60,912 bases of DNA, taken from positions 1-60,912 of the forward strand of contig NOWV01000294.1 in NCBI GenBank assembly GCA_003344405.1, given 5' to 3'. Made by a program: the position numbers and the translations under genes. The notes under the pieces are model-generated. The model did no database searches and was not told the DNA's origin. It worked only from the letters and a program-made list of their open reading frames with translations. The stretch is from Trichoplax sp. H2 (Eukaryota; Placozoa; Uniplacotomia; Trichoplacea). Shown piece by piece: positions 36,904 through 49,203 of this stretch (its first letter is position 1; each line of letters opens with the position of its first letter).

Positions 36904-39900
36904 TTATGACCGTTTCTTTCGTCTCCTTTTTGTACTACGATCACGAACTTCTTCTTCCAACCTATGTTCATGTGATGTATTTAGGGCGTGACCAGTTTCT
37001 TTTATATGCTGAAATAATTTATTGCGCGTTGAAAATACTTGCATGCATTTATTACACTTTATTTGTATAGCAGTTTCTTCACTATGTTCTTCCTGTATTA
37101 GATAAGACATAGTTTAGAATCAGAATTTTCGAAGTGATAAAAGTACTTTCTTATGCGTGATAAAATAAGCTTGTCGATATTAATCTGAAACACTTTTGAC
37201 GATGAAATTTGACTGCTACCTTTTCGTTCGCCGCCTCGGCTCCTCTACGAGCTTTTCGAGCTTCCTTAGCCTTTTTTCCTTTTAATTTCTTTGCCTTTGT
37301 AGTACTATGTAATAACCAATGATAACATAATTGATAAATTTTCATGCAGATAGAAGACAATCCCTGTAAATAGGTGTTTAGCTCACCTTCCAATTTCCGC
37401 AGAAGTATTCACATTATCAGTTTTATCTTCGGCTTCTAGAATAGGTTGCGAATCATCTTTGTCTTCCATTATTTCGCCGTCTGCCGCAGTAGACTCCTTA
37501 AACATCTAATTAAAACTCTCTAATTTAATAATTACTTATATTATTCTATACTCTACTCAATATCAACTACAAAATAAAGTGATACGATTTATAAATTAAT
37601 TTAAGATAAATAAAACCAGATAGTAGCGCCATCGCATAAAAACTTCAGAAATAATTTCATCAATGCAGCTGACTGCTCTCTGACCTGATCCTGTCTTCGT
37701 TTCTTTTTCCGTTGTTTCTTAGATAGACTACATTTAAATTGTAAAGAAACAAAAAAAATAAACACAAAAGAGTAAATTATATATTCGATAATTACTAATG
37801 CCATTAAGACAGATACAAATAGTAACAGCTACCCTGATTTCATACATTTTATCAACGCACTTCTCGATAAGCATCTAGCTATTTTGATGTAAAGTATTAA
37901 GTTACCTAACTTTCGACATTTTCGTAACTATATCATCATCTTCACTTCCTTCCGTGGACCTGTTAGAACTTTTACATGACTTAAACATTAGCATAAGCAC
38001 ATAAGCCGTAAATGAATTATAAAACTGCGTAAAACCATTGGTTATAGATGAGCATATGCATCAATGTTATTCAATAATGACTACTTATTATCGTCTTCAA
38101 TTTATACCTTACCTTAAATTTGGCACTTTATCCAATAATTTCTCATCGTCACTCAGATCCTTGGATCTGGCGTAGTTTATTTCAGTAAAAATGATTTATG
38201 TTTAGTCAATTTAATACAACATTTACGGCACGGTTATTTCATTTCTAAAAACCTTGCATCTGGCGCACTAGTTGAATCATTTGTTAATTCAAGTGCTTCG
38301 GTATCTGATAAACAAGATTGCAGTCATTTATGTCAGGCAATGGTACAGCTATGCTAAGTATTTAAGCCGGCTAAAAATAAACCATTTGTTTGTTTATGTT
38401 ACCACTTTGCTCATCAGCAAATATCGCATCCTCTTCTTCTAATTCATCTACAAGCAATGCCAGTAATTCCTGATGCTTCCGTGATCTTTCGTGATTTCGA
38501 AAGCTATGAGATAGAAGAGTACACTTCACCTGTGATGATATTTTAACCTTAAAAAATTGTACGACATATACCTCATAAATGACTTACGCCTTAATAGTTT
38601 TAAAGAATTTATTGCATACAATGCAGTTATAGCCATCGCCCGCAACGTCGCTACCAGCTGCCAAATCAGGTTATGAAATCGATTTAATGTAAGCACAAAT
38701 TTAAAACAAACTTTCTATCGATATTATGATTGAGAGATTGAAAGAACTTACAACTATCATCATTTCGCTTTCCTCCGCCAAACTCATCATCAAGAGCTGA
38801 CTCAATATCCACGAAGTCCTGCAGGAAATCCATTCGCAAACATTACAATACTAACTACAAATTTCAATCAATAGAGAAGGAAACTGTTGGCGATGAATAT
38901 ACCTTCTCAGATGTAGCAGTCCATTCTTGCTCTTGATATGCCTTTGAAAGTCTTCCAGAGGTCAAATAAGCAAATTTAAATATAATTCATAATTACAAGT
39001 ATAGACATTACTTTTGCAATACAGAATAGTTTATTTACTCTGCTTTTCGTCTCTTCTCTTCTAATTGCTTTTTCTTGAAGGCCTCTTCCTTTTCTAGTCG
39101 TTGTTTTTTCATAAGTTCCTATGTTTCCGAAATAAATAACTGTAAAGGTACTATCGCAGGCAATAATGAAACGTACAGAAACCTATGAGTAATTCAATAA
39201 ACGAATACTATTTCGGCTGTATACCAAATGTGCTTTAACTCTCTTATCTCGTTTCCTCAAATAAGCAACAAGTTCCTAAGTTAGGACGAAACGTTACATT
39301 CTATTTAGGTATAGAAAGTAGTTAATTAAGACCAACATTAAATCTCCTTATTGTAATTACCCTAATATTTTCATTGCGCTCCTTTCGAGCAGCATCTCGT
39401 AACTTTTTATTTTCTTTTTCCATTAAGCGTTGTGTTCTTCTATTCGGTGCCTTGATAGCATTTTATAATTTCATATTTTATTACTTTTAAGGATGTTAGA
39501 AGTCACATCGTGACAGTAATTAATTGCTAAATAAAAAATAATAATATAAACGTTTATAGACCAGCGAATAGACTATTTACCTGCCTAGTGTCGTATTCTT
39601 CCAGCCACACAAAAGAAAATGCACTGCTATAACTTTGCCAGTAAGCATAAAATACGCGAACAACCTATGCATTATAGAGTAATAGATTCGTATAATCTTT
39701 ATCACCTGTGACCCTAATAGATCATGGCTAAAATCAGTAGTAAGGCAAAGAGATTTAATGATTTACAACTATACCTCATCGTAGTCACTGTTGGAAAATC
39801 CTGTATTACCAAAAGTGCCATTAATAAAACATTTTTTAGAAATAAATACAACTATTAATGTTACACTATGCCTAATCGTGTGAAAAGCAAGATCACTCGC

Positions 39901-42900
39901 ATCAATTAGTTTATGTAATTCATTGCAAAATGGTTAACAGCTTACCGAAGCTGGGAGCAGATTCCTCACTTTCTTTATATGGCTCTTCTTCCTTTGCAAT
40001 TGTTTCAAAAACATATTGAAAAACTCCATAGAATCCCTAATTGATCAATTATTGATATCAGTTACAGTTCACATCGTGAAAATGTCCGTAACTGCAGATC
40101 AGGTACGACGTGATCCGATACATTCGATATTGAAATTTTTGCATCAATTTGTATAAAATTGATCGCAAATGCATGGTTTTAATATGTACGGATAGCTTTT
40201 AATTAAGCTAATTTTCATCGGGATAAAGATTAATCAATTGGAAGGTAACTTTCTATAATAAGAGACCTATCTGTATAGCAAGGTTCATAAAGATTGGTCT
40301 TTTTTAAGCGTTTCACTTATAGATTTTAAAATTTAAACATGTCGTAGAAAACGGATCACATTGTATAACAAGATTCGTGCGAGTGTACAGAGAATTTCAA
40401 CCTATGCAGCTCAAATACCACTAATATATTTTTAAGTTAATGCGTTATTACCCTTTCAGAGACTGATTTCGTCCTTAAGATTGGTCGCAACCAACGTTAC
40501 GAATCTTACGGACAAAATCAGTCTTAAGGCCTGCCGTAACAAATATGCAAAGGAATATAAAGTCTATGATAACTAGCTGCTATCAGATTCCATAATCGAA
40601 TTCTAATCTAACAATTTCATAAGCTTATTATTTTAAATACTAGGAACCTTCTCATCGTCTCCGTAGCCATTATATGCACTACATTTAAAGAATTGCATAA
40701 GATTCAGAGAATCGTGCCCATAGTCCTCTCCTATAACATGAAGAACAAGGAAAGGTATTAATGAAAGGACATACTAGACTTTACTAGTGTAAATTATCAA
40801 GCATGGATTCAACGCCATGATCACAATAAGAGACTACCGCTCAAAAGAATAGGTAATCAACCTGATTTTAAGCCAAAAGACAATTACATTTGAATAATCG
40901 ATTTGAAAATCATTAAATTGTAAGACCTTGTTCTAGAAAGATGCGTGATCTATTTGCAAAGTCTACGATGTGACTATATTCAATCTTAAGAACTATTATT
41001 ACTGATACAGCAAAGGTATTAAAAATGCGACGAGAAAAATCGAATTAATTAAATAAATGTAGACATTCCTTTAAACATTAATGAAAAATTTTCTGATTTA
41101 GCTGCTATACAATTTGGTTGAAATCTATTTACCTTCGTGTAAAAGAGTTTCACGGTGTTTATCGTACCTGATGATAGATTAAATAGCGACTATACATTAA
41201 ACATTACAATCAAATTAAGTTGCAAAATCTTCGTTTTAAATGGCGCATAAAACCTTCGTATCATAAATCAAGTTTTTAAACTAAACATTCCTGATTAATT
41301 AGTAATATCATTAATAATAATTCCCTTCTGTATCATAGAAAGTAATGAAGTGTCAGCTAAATTGTGTAGTAAGCTAGTTGAGCAAGTAAAATACAAAAAC
41401 TATGCTTATCCATTTATTCGCAAGTCATATATACAAGGATATAGTTTGAAAATGACCACTTAGGTTAATGTAGATTACACTAACGTTAAAGTTTTCACTC
41501 TATATGAAGCTAGATTAATATAAAAATTGATGACGAAATCTTATTTATTCCAAAGTTAACAAAATTTTAATCGATACATATAAATTACGGTTGCTACCCA
41601 GTATTATAAGTCGTGAGATCATTGGCACTTGAAAGAGTAAGAAATCTTTACAACTTAATCATTGACATACCAAGCTCGTTCATGAGGATCGGAGAGAACT
41701 TCATATGCTCGTAAAATTTCAGTAAATAGTTGAGTATATTCTTCAGCCTGATTAATATTTTTATCTATATAGTGATTAGTAAGAAATACCGAGAAAAACC
41801 TTTGTGAGTAATTTGTATGATAAACAAGCGCCTATATCCAATGCCTACGTAAGTGTTGTCGAAAACTGAATAATATCACATTACCATCAACGCGACAGAA
41901 TTAATCGACAATTAATATCTAATACGACCAAGCGACTGAAATTACTATCGTACTTAATCTGCCATGAGGGACTATTGTCACATACATAGCGATGATTCTG
42001 ATACTATTATAAAAGATGTCATGGTAATTGATTGCTATTTAAATGGCTTAAATTAACTTTTCTAGTTCAAGACTTTGAGTAGAGTGATAGCTTACCACAA
42101 TCCATTCTAACCGGTTAAAAGTATTATTATACCCAAAATAGTGTTTGAATATCAAATGCTTATATGGAATTATCTATGAATACAGTATACTGATTGCCAG
42201 CTAGTTGAACAATATTGGATAATTTAGATATCCATTGGATGGTTGTTTCTGTATCAATATTAGTAGTAATACTTGAGAAATATCTATAATACATCAGTCC
42301 TGTTCTGAATGAAGTGCTGTTTGACCAAAGATATAATTAATGTGATCGATTAATTTCTACTAGTTGATTGATCATCCTAGCTTGTTGTTTATGTACTTGA
42401 TGTATACGTTGCCTCGTCATTAGAGTATGCGATCGTTGATTAATATGGTATTAAAGTGTACTTGTGTTCTATGTTAATGACATTTACGAAAATACTATAC
42501 GATTTACACTAACCAATGCTAGGTATAAACTGGAAGATAGACGAGTAGCGATGAGAACAGTATTACCATATCACCTTGAGAATCAGTAGTATGCTTCTAC
42601 TTGTACTTGTGCTCAATGTATTCGGTCATTCTGGGATTGAAGTAACGCATCAATCTACCTGGTTTGTGGATCATATTACTGCGCATAGACAGACCGAATA
42701 CATTCAACGATCACCTTGGACGTGATCAACGTAACGAAAAATAACTGCAATTTAATGCGATCCGATACAACTATTTGATTCATTGAACTCCTATTGGTGT
42801 TGTATTACACACTGTACACTGTGCACTGTGCAGAATATCATTTACAATTTGGTCAGGAATGGTTGTAGTTTGAATTCATTGATTTTATTTTTTTTTTCAG

Positions 42901-43303
42901 TATGATAAAGTAAGTAAGGGGGAAAAATGCATGTAGATGGTCTTTATTTATTATTCATCCTAAAATTATATAGGAATTGATACTATTCTGAAAAAGGAAT
43001 TTATACTGTAGAATACTGTAATTTTGCAGCATCAGCAAAATGAATGAAACTAAAGCCAATGCTAGTTTACTAAAAAATCCATGATTTTGAATATCCTTCT
43101 CATATCATTCTTAACTCAGCATAAAGTAGGGTTATTAAGCAAGTAAGAAGTGGATAGATTCTATTCTATTTTAAATAACTGTCGACTTATCACCAGCATC
43201 GATTACCTGGATGATATTTTAAAGCCAGTTTCCTATAAGCCTTTTTCAATTCTTGCGTAGTGGCTGTTCTTTCCACTTCCAAAACTTCGTAGTAACACCT
43301 CAT
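36904..43303 (-). CDS. DNAJC21: DnaJ homologue subfamily C member 21 (ribosome-biogenesis J protein)
   Basis: Twenty-one coding exons chain in frame on the minus strand to 534 aa: 43303-43207, 41764-41671, 41167-41133, 40730-40648, 40036-39946, 39800-39775, 39664-39581, 39450-39361, 39275-39225, 39118-39039, 38951-38903, 38818-38752, 38657-38588, 38503-38403, 38304-38253, 38166-38113, 37959-37906, 37727-37685, 37496-37387, 37304-37220, 37092-36904. All use GT-AG. The J domain is N-terminal, with HPD at 31-33 formed across the first splice. GYGDDEKGFYGVF and [16 protein letters not shown] are DNAJC21 signatures. Two C2H2 fingers (C294, C297, H310, H316 and C485, C488, H501, H507) flank acidic and Lys-rich linkers; the tail is basic. 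By homology with yeast Jjj1 it stimulates HSC70 to release export factors from cytoplasmic pre-60S particles. Weakest splice sites: the exon 4 donor (GTTCCT) and exon 15 donor (GTTTTT). Confidence 0.93.
41765..43206 (-). other. First intron of DNAJC21
   Basis: The longest intron of the gene (1442 bp; most others are 80-700 bp). It splits the HPD motif codon. It contains a 13-bp perfect inverted repeat (42615-42627 with 42692-42704) and a poly(T)/poly(Y) tract near 42888, and may hold intronic control elements. Confidence 0.7.
42615..42704. repeat. Inverted repeat in DNAJC21 intron 1
   Basis: AATGTATTCGGTC at 42615-42627 is repeated inverted as GACCGAATACATT at 42692-42704, a 13-bp perfect stem around a 64-nt loop. 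It could be a small non-autonomous element or an intronic fold. Confidence 0.6.
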
Positions 43304-43568
43304 GATAGGCTACATTGAATGGATGAGCTAAGCAGGAATGTACCGCTAGCCAATGCAATAAATGACCAATCACAAGAGTAAAACTACTCCTTGATGCTGA
43401 CACCAATGCAGATTTCGATTTGTGAATGATGGAATGATCCCGTACAAAGCGGCCGAATTTGCAATGAATATTGCAGGTGTCCAGTTGCAGCTGGCTAGAT
43501 GATCCAGTCCAGCGAGGACTTTACGCCGGTCACTGTCCTTCAGGTAACCAAGTAACGGAAACACTGTA
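43304..43568. other. 5' flank of DNAJC21
   Basis: Immediate upstream region of the minus-strand DNAJC21 start. It is noticeably richer in G+C than the surroundings from about 43440 to 43560. An open minus-strand frame here reads through DSDRRKVLAGLDHL but matches no family I know and has no homologue elsewhere in the window. It is probably promoter or 5' UTR sequence. Confidence 0.45.
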
Positions 43569-43860
43569 GGATTCCGTTGAAGACTGTTCAGTAACTGTAC
43601 ACTAGTGTACAGTAATGTAGTAGTGCTGTCTCTTCGGTGTCCGTCTGATGCAAGACGATGATAAGACTGTACTGTACTGAGTGTACTGTACACTGTACAC
43701 TGTACAGTAGTCGATCACAGTACAGTGTACAGTACTGAGTTGTCCTTCCTGAGTACTATGTACTGTAATAGAACTGTCTCTTCGGTGTCCGTCTGATGCA
43801 AAACGATGATAAGACTGTAATATACAGTACTGTACTATGACTTTTAAAAACCGATTCAAT
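43569..43860. repeat. Palindrome-rich tandem repeat upstream of DNAJC21
   Basis: A 46-bp block at 43626-43671 recurs at 43774-43819 with one mismatch, a 148-bp period. Between and around the copies are many GTAC-centred palindromes (CTGTACACTGTACAGT-like). GTACTGTACACTG on the left pairs with CAGTGTACAGTAC on the right to form a strong hairpin near 43680-43740. The short frames within it are by-products of the repeat. Confidence 0.8.
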
Positions 43861-44525
43861 GCCTGTTGCCTGTAGGTTATTGAAACTCTACTTTTTGCGT
43901 TAATACTTATGTAGAAGTGATTAGCTAAAAAGAGACGGCCTCCCTTTATTACAATTTCTTATTAAAAATCCGAGTAAATAGCGATGACAACTGAAGTTAG
44001 TGAAATTATTAAAGAATCACTTCAAGAGTTCAAGTTCATTTAGGGGCAACTTGGTAATGGGTAATGACTAATTTAAGCGTCAAAAGTTATCATTACAAGT
44101 AAATAGCGATAGCGATTACATCCATTGCCATTTCTTTCAGTATTATGCACTCCTATAACACAGATTCATCTTAATATTTGAAAAATTTTATACGCCCAGA
44201 TTCGTTTAAAACAAATATTTTGATGTTTTCTATGAAGGATTAAACCAATAGAAATGACAAAAATATCGGCATAATATTAATTAGGACAAGTTCTCCGAAA
44301 AAATCAGTAACATAAGTTGTACATTTACAGTCATCATACTGTTTTTACCGAGCAATAGTCACTTATTACTTGACAACGGGACTAGAGAAAATATTTTAAT
44401 AACGTTATTGAAATAATGATCAATCATTATGGTCGAACAACATCAAAGAAGTTGCAATAGTAATCTTGTCCTTTAAGACAACCTCAATACCATTTAATTT
44501 TATCTATCAATTATATTATGATACA
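43861..44525. other. Spacer between DNAJC21 and the SV2-like array
   Basis: AT-rich non-coding DNA containing the 3' flank of the first SV2-like gene. Nothing else is recognised. Confidence 0.5.
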
Positions 44526-46112
44526 TTATCCGATATCCATATCGCTAGTATCTGGTAGAAATAGTGATGCTACACCGCCTAACAGTCCTATCAATGCAAA
44601 CAGTATCAAGCAAGCTGTACAATTTAGGTTAAAGAGTTCAGCAAATACAAACATACCTAAAATACATGAGCTAATGGCAGAAAAATTTAATATACCCATA
44701 GCAGTCGACCTTACATGCGTTGGAAACAATTCTAAAGTCCAGGTAGTTAAAGGAATCCATCCGTTATTTGCAACCATCGTAAAAATACACACAAGGATCC
44801 TGACTGCTATGATATCATCGATTATTAGCATTGCAGCTATAGAAAATACAGCAACAAAGACTAGAATGATGTATAACCATTTTCGACCTACTCGATTGAC
44901 TAGCGTAATACATGCAATCGAAAGGGGTATAGTTAGTACATTACCAATTAAAATGTTAACACTGACACTTGTTATTTGCTCAGTACTGACACATACTGGA
45001 CTATTGGTATACAAATGATGATTCAAAGGGGACGGCGAAGTTTGATTATAAGTATGCCAACATCGTTTACCTATAGTATAATATGAAACTACGGTCGGTA
45101 ACCATACAATTAAGCCTTCTTGACTGAAACAGTAACCCATCCACGCTGCTGATAATAATAGTAATCGCTTAAGCCATGGTTGCTGATATAATTTTTCGCC
45201 TTTTTGCTTTTTAGTATCAGACTCATCCATTTCATCGCCTCTTATAACTATGTCGCCTAACCTTGATTTAATTAACTTTTCAGATGAAGAGCTATTTCGT
45301 TTACAAATTGAATTGATTCGATCTATTTTATCTAAAATAGGTTTAATACCGTCTTTGTTAACTATTGCAAATCGTATACTATTCGGCATGTAGAGTAGAA
45401 GACAAAAACCGAATAGAACTGGTATATTAGTTACTAGAAGATACACACGCCAGCTGGAAAAATGGATCTGGCCTAGTTTGATATGAAGTGGATGAGGCAA
45501 TATAATTAACGCCATTAAAGAACAATAAAGGCCTCCAATTATTACAGCTATAGCTGTACGACATCCGAGCAACTTCCCTCTAAATGGTCGAGGGAAAAAT
45601 TCCAACGCGTACGAACCACTGATAGCAGCCACAGCACTATCAGCAAAGCCAATTATCGAAGCCACGATGACTAACATAGTATAGTTGTAAGCAAAAGCAG
45701 CTACTACGATCATTATTAAGTAGACGGATATAGAAATGATTAGAATTTTTCGTCGACCTAGGGTATCACTTAATTTACCCAAGACGACTGAACCAACTGC
45801 AATGCCGACCATAAAAGATATACTTAGCCAACCTTTATTGCTTTGGTTTATACCTATATCACAGGCAGTTATAACTATAAAACCAACGATGTTATAAAAT
45901 ATATTATATCCAGAATGGCAAAGTCCACTGGTTATAAATATAGCATAATGAAATAATCCAATGTCTAAGCTATCAACGATTTCATCCACACTTGACGACG
46001 AAGTAATAGATTCACAATTGAAATTACCCTCTGATTCGCTTAGTAATGCTGTTTTATCGTTAATTTTGTCTTGTTCACTGTCCAATCCCTCGAAACCCAT
46101 TTTCCCATACAA
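44526..46112 (-). CDS. SV2-like major facilitator transporter, copy 1
   Basis: Single exon, 528 aa. An acidic cytosolic N-terminus of about 50 residues precedes 12 predicted membrane helices. MFS motif A (GKLSDTLGRRK) lies between helices 2 and 3. SSWRVYLLV followed by MPNSIRFA matches the SV2 helix 5-6 region. A cytosolic loop of about 70 residues (IDRINSICKRN) splits the halves. WLPTVVSYY opens the second half, and VNRVGRKWLYI and LELFPTHVRSTAMG complete the fold. The luminal loop between helices 7 and 8 is only about 40 residues, far shorter than in vertebrate SV2, and has two conserved Cys (GKRCWH, SPVCVS). SV2/SVOP-type transporters move organic solutes; the substrate is unknown. This is the most divergent member of the array and lies at its left edge. 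Confidence 0.9.
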   Translation of the reverse strand: MYGKMGFEGLDSEQDKINDKTALLSESEGNFNCESITSSSSVDEIVDSLDIGLFHYAIFITSGLCHSGYNIFYNIVGFIVITACDIGINQSNKGWLSISFMVGIAVGSVVLGKLSDTLGRRKILIISISVYLIMIVVAAFAYNYTMLVIVASIIGFADSAVAAISGSYALEFFPRPFRGKLLGCRTAIAVIIGGLYCSLMALIILPHPLHIKLGQIHFSSWRVYLLVTNIPVLFGFCLLLYMPNSIRFAIVNKDGIKPILDKIDRINSICKRNSSSSEKLIKSRLGDIVIRGDEMDESDTKKQKGEKLYQQPWLKRLLLLSAAWMGYCFSQEGLIVWLPTVVSYYTIGKRCWHTYNQTSPSPLNHHLYTNSPVCVSTEQITSVSVNILIGNVLTIPLSIACITLVNRVGRKWLYIILVFVAVFSIAAMLIIDDIIAVRILVCIFTMVANNGWIPLTTWTLELFPTHVRSTAMGILNFSAISSCILGMFVFAELFNLNCTACLILFALIGLLGGVASLFLPDTSDMDIG

Positions 46113-47592
46113 GTTTGCAAATAGATGAAGTGACTTAACTTATAATCAAATCAGCATTAGTAGTATTACTAAACATAGAATATCTAATTTCAATTTTAGA
46201 AAAACTATGGTGCTATTAGTACGAACTTTGCAATCAGGACTGTATTGAAACGTAAATAGATTTTACTTAGTAATAAGCTAATTCTGCTGGGTTACGGGAA
46301 GAAATCAACATTTCAATCAGTCATTATCAATATCTTTTCCCCCGAGGATTATGCCTATCCTAATTATCTTTCTGTCATAGGAAATATAAACTGTGATGAA
46401 ATGCGTTACATTGTTAACATTTCAATTCAAAAGATGCTTGATCTGAATTATTCGCTACTAACTGTAATTAGTTAAAGAATTTATATAGAATTTTATAAAA
46501 AGTATGATTCTATTCATCTAAATTAAATGCGATCACACACTATATCATGATAAGACTTTGCATTAAGATCTTTAAAGCATACTAAATCTTTTAAAATATT
46601 ACATCCATAATAAAAGAATAGATCTGTCAAAGCTATCAAGAAACTTCCCTTAGGACTATAACATAATACTATTGCCCTTTCCGTAGCTATGCATAATTGA
46701 ATTGAGGCTAGCGTAGAATCCACTGTACTAATATAATATAGCTAGTAGCAAATAAAATTTAATTAACCCAAATCCCTATTGTTAGATTCAATTCTCTAAT
46801 ATTGGAATAGGTTAGTTTTCTTGTCTAGAATATTTCTGAAGTTAGTCGGAGATTAAGTAAAGTAGATAGACTAGTTTAGGTCTGATGACAAAAGCTATTT
46901 CGTGAGAAGTTTTTTCATAAGATAAGAATATTACCACCTTATCAGACTTGTTATAATAATAAAACACTAATAAGATAATGGATTCTAAAAAACGGAGAAT
47001 TTACTTACTTCACCATTGGCTTACATTGTCTATCGTCTTTAACAATGTTTGCGATTTATGCAAGCCAATGGTAAAAATATATAATCAAAGTTAGTGTAAA
47101 TTAATTATGCGTATGCTTAATACAAAAATTGAACATAGTCTATACAGGATATTATTGTCATCGAATTACATGCAGGCTAAATATTGCTGAAATGATACCT
47201 AATTCTACATACATTGAACTTTATTTAGACATATACAAACAAAGTTGAACTATAATACCGATTTTACATAGTCTTGAGAATCACCTACATATTGCATTCT
47301 AAAACCACTTATCGCTTGGAGATAAGCAGAATCAAAATAAGTTATTAACTATTCAACATATACCAATCTACAACTTAGTTCAGGTTCAATAAATGATATC
47401 AATAGGCATATAGTATCATAATTAAGGAAAGAATTTGCTCCATTATTTTCTAATGAACAAGATTTGACGCTGTATGTGTAACAATAATCTATTAGCGAAC
47501 AAAATATTATTGGTACTGTGAGATTCCACAGTATGGTACATCGGTTTACTATGGATAAGTAATATTTTTAGAATCTGCTTTAGCAGAAATAA
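46113..47592. other. Spacer between SV2-like copies 1 and 2
   Basis: 1.5 kb of AT-rich DNA. It contains a nested hairpin at 47012-47072, listed separately. No exon or pseudogene is recognised. Confidence 0.5.
47012..47072. repeat. Nested inverted repeat (hairpin)
   Basis: ACCATTGGCTT (47012-47022) pairs with AAGCCAATGGT (47062-47072), and immediately inside it ACATTGT (47023-47029) pairs with ACAATGT (47042-47048). That gives an 18-bp stem with a 13-nt one-sided bulge and a 12-nt loop. It could be a small hairpin RNA or an inverted-repeat element. Confidence 0.55.
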
Positions 47593-49203
47593 TTAATCAA
47601 TATCAGCATTAGTTGTGTCCGGTAGAAATAACCCTGCTAATCCAGTTAGCAGACCTAACGATGAAAATATTATCAAAGTTGCGGTACAATTCTTATGAAA
47701 CAATAAAGAGAATGTTATCATAGCTAATATGGATCCTGTGTGCCCTATTACATTGAAAATGCCGATAGCTGTTGATCGAACCTTTGTAGGAAATAATTCC
47801 GAACTCCAAGTTTTATATGGTATCCAGGTGTTGTTGCTAATCGACGTAAATAAACTCCCCAAGATCAATGCACTTAATTCGTTATCTATTAGCAGTATTA
47901 ATAAAATACACAATCCACAAAATGTTATCATTGGCCAATAAAGCCATTTTCGACCGATGCGGTTCACCAATAATAGACACATGATAGCAATAGGTATAGA
48001 AAATAAATTTCCAAATAAGATATCCATAATGACTTTTTTCAAATTCTCACCAACTTGACAGTGGAAACTATCAAAACCTAGATCATGCATTGCCTTTTGA
48101 GAAACGTTATGTATTTGATAATGGCTATGCCTACATACTTTACCACTTGTATAATAAGAAACGACAGTTGGAAGCCATATGGTAAATCCTTGATCACTGA
48201 AACAAAACCCGAACCATCCAATAGATAGTAATAGAAATCGCTGAAGATATGGTGGTTTTAAAAAAAGTTGAAAGTGTCCTATTTCGTTTTGGAGTCCATT
48301 CTTAACTGCCATCTTATTCTGATCGTCAAGATGATCAGAAATTGGTATCAAAGGCATGGTGTATTGTTTTGGAAAATTTTTATCATTTTGGCAGCAAGAA
48401 TTTATACGATTAATTTTATCTAGTACAAGCCCTACAGTTTTCCTTTCAGATTTTTCCAATGCAAATCGTATACTATCAGGCATGCAAGGCATTATGCAGT
48501 AACCAATCAACATGGGAATAATATTAATGAGAAGATATAGTCGCCAACTTGAAAAATAGATGTTTCCCATACGTTTATAAAAAGGATGAGGTAAAATAAG
48601 TAAAGCGACAGTCGAACTAAATAAGCTTCCTAAGATTAAGAATCCAATCATACTTCCAGCCGCTATACCTCTATAACGTCGAGGGAAAAACTCAACTACG
48701 TAAGTATGAACAGATACTGCAAGGCCGCCGTGTGAACATCCAATTATCGAAGCCATAACCACTAACATATTATAGTTAAAAGCAAATGCAGAAGCTAACA
48801 TCGATATGACATTTATTGTTACAGAGAAAAGAAGAATTCTTCTTCTACCATAAATATCAGCCATTCTACCAAGTACACCAACGCCAAGAGCAAACCCGAT
48901 CACCAATGACATACTTAACCAACCCTTATTACTTGTATTAATATCTAAATCACATGCCGAAATAATTATAAAACCGATTGCTTGGTAATATATACTATAT
49001 CCAGCAAAGCAAAAGCCGCATGATATTAGAATCAAGTAATGGAATAATCCAATCTGTATATCCTCAACAATTTCGTCCATACTCGATATCGAATTATTCG
49101 GATCTATCGTAGAATCTGAATCAAAGCTAGCTTCTTCATCACTTTTTAATTTCTTTGTATTGTCATCGTCGTTGCCGCCAATACACTCTTCCTTGATGGC
49201 CAT
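47593..49203 (-). CDS. SV2-like major facilitator transporter, copy 2
   Basis: Single exon, 536 aa. A hydrophilic acidic N-terminus runs to about residue 50, then SMDEIVEDIQIGLFHYLILI starts helix 1. Motif A is GRMADIYGRRR. SSWRLYLLI with MPDSIRFALEKSERK matches the SV2 core. The second half opens with WFGFCFSDQGFTIWLP and contains VNRIGRKWLYW and SELFPTKVRSTAIG. The helix 7-8 luminal loop holds the conserved Cys pair (GKVCRH, FHCQVGE) and an N-glycosylation sequon (HNVSQ). All features of a working transporter are present. It is a membrane protein of vesicles or plasma membrane by family analogy. It is closer to copies 3-5 than to copy 1. Confidence 0.92.
   Translation of the reverse strand: MAIKEECIGGNDDDNTKKLKSDEEASFDSDSTIDPNNSISSMDEIVEDIQIGLFHYLILISCGFCFAGYSIYYQAIGFIIISACDLDINTSNKGWLSMSLVIGFALGVGVLGRMADIYGRRRILLFSVTINVISMLASAFAFNYNMLVVMASIIGCSHGGLAVSVHTYVVEFFPRRYRGIAAGSMIGFLILGSLFSSTVALLILPHPFYKRMGNIYFSSWRLYLLINIIPMLIGYCIMPCMPDSIRFALEKSERKTVGLVLDKINRINSCCQNDKNFPKQYTMPLIPISDHLDDQNKMAVKNGLQNEIGHFQLFLKPPYLQRFLLLSIGWFGFCFSDQGFTIWLPTVVSYYTSGKVCRHSHYQIHNVSQKAMHDLGFDSFHCQVGENLKKVIMDILFGNLFSIPIAIMCLLLVNRIGRKWLYWPMITFCGLCILLILLIDNELSALILGSLFTSISNNTWIPYKTWSSELFPTKVRSTAIGIFNVIGHTGSILAMITFSLLFHKNCTATLIIFSSLGLLTGLAGLFLPDTTNADID

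Noticed and set aside
37151-37804. Small Lys/Arg-rich minus-strand frames treated as separate peptides
   Set aside because: They overlap exons 18 and 20 of DNAJC21, which splice in frame with their neighbours.
43370-43859. Two overlapping minus-strand open frames upstream of DNAJC21
   Set aside because: They run through the palindromic tandem repeat, share the same repeated peptide, lack a known domain, and have no supporting splice sites.
44518-45018. Plus-strand open frame antisense to SV2-like copy 1
   Set aside because: It is a mirror of a strongly supported coding frame. Similar shadows appear antisense to copies 2, 4 and 5.
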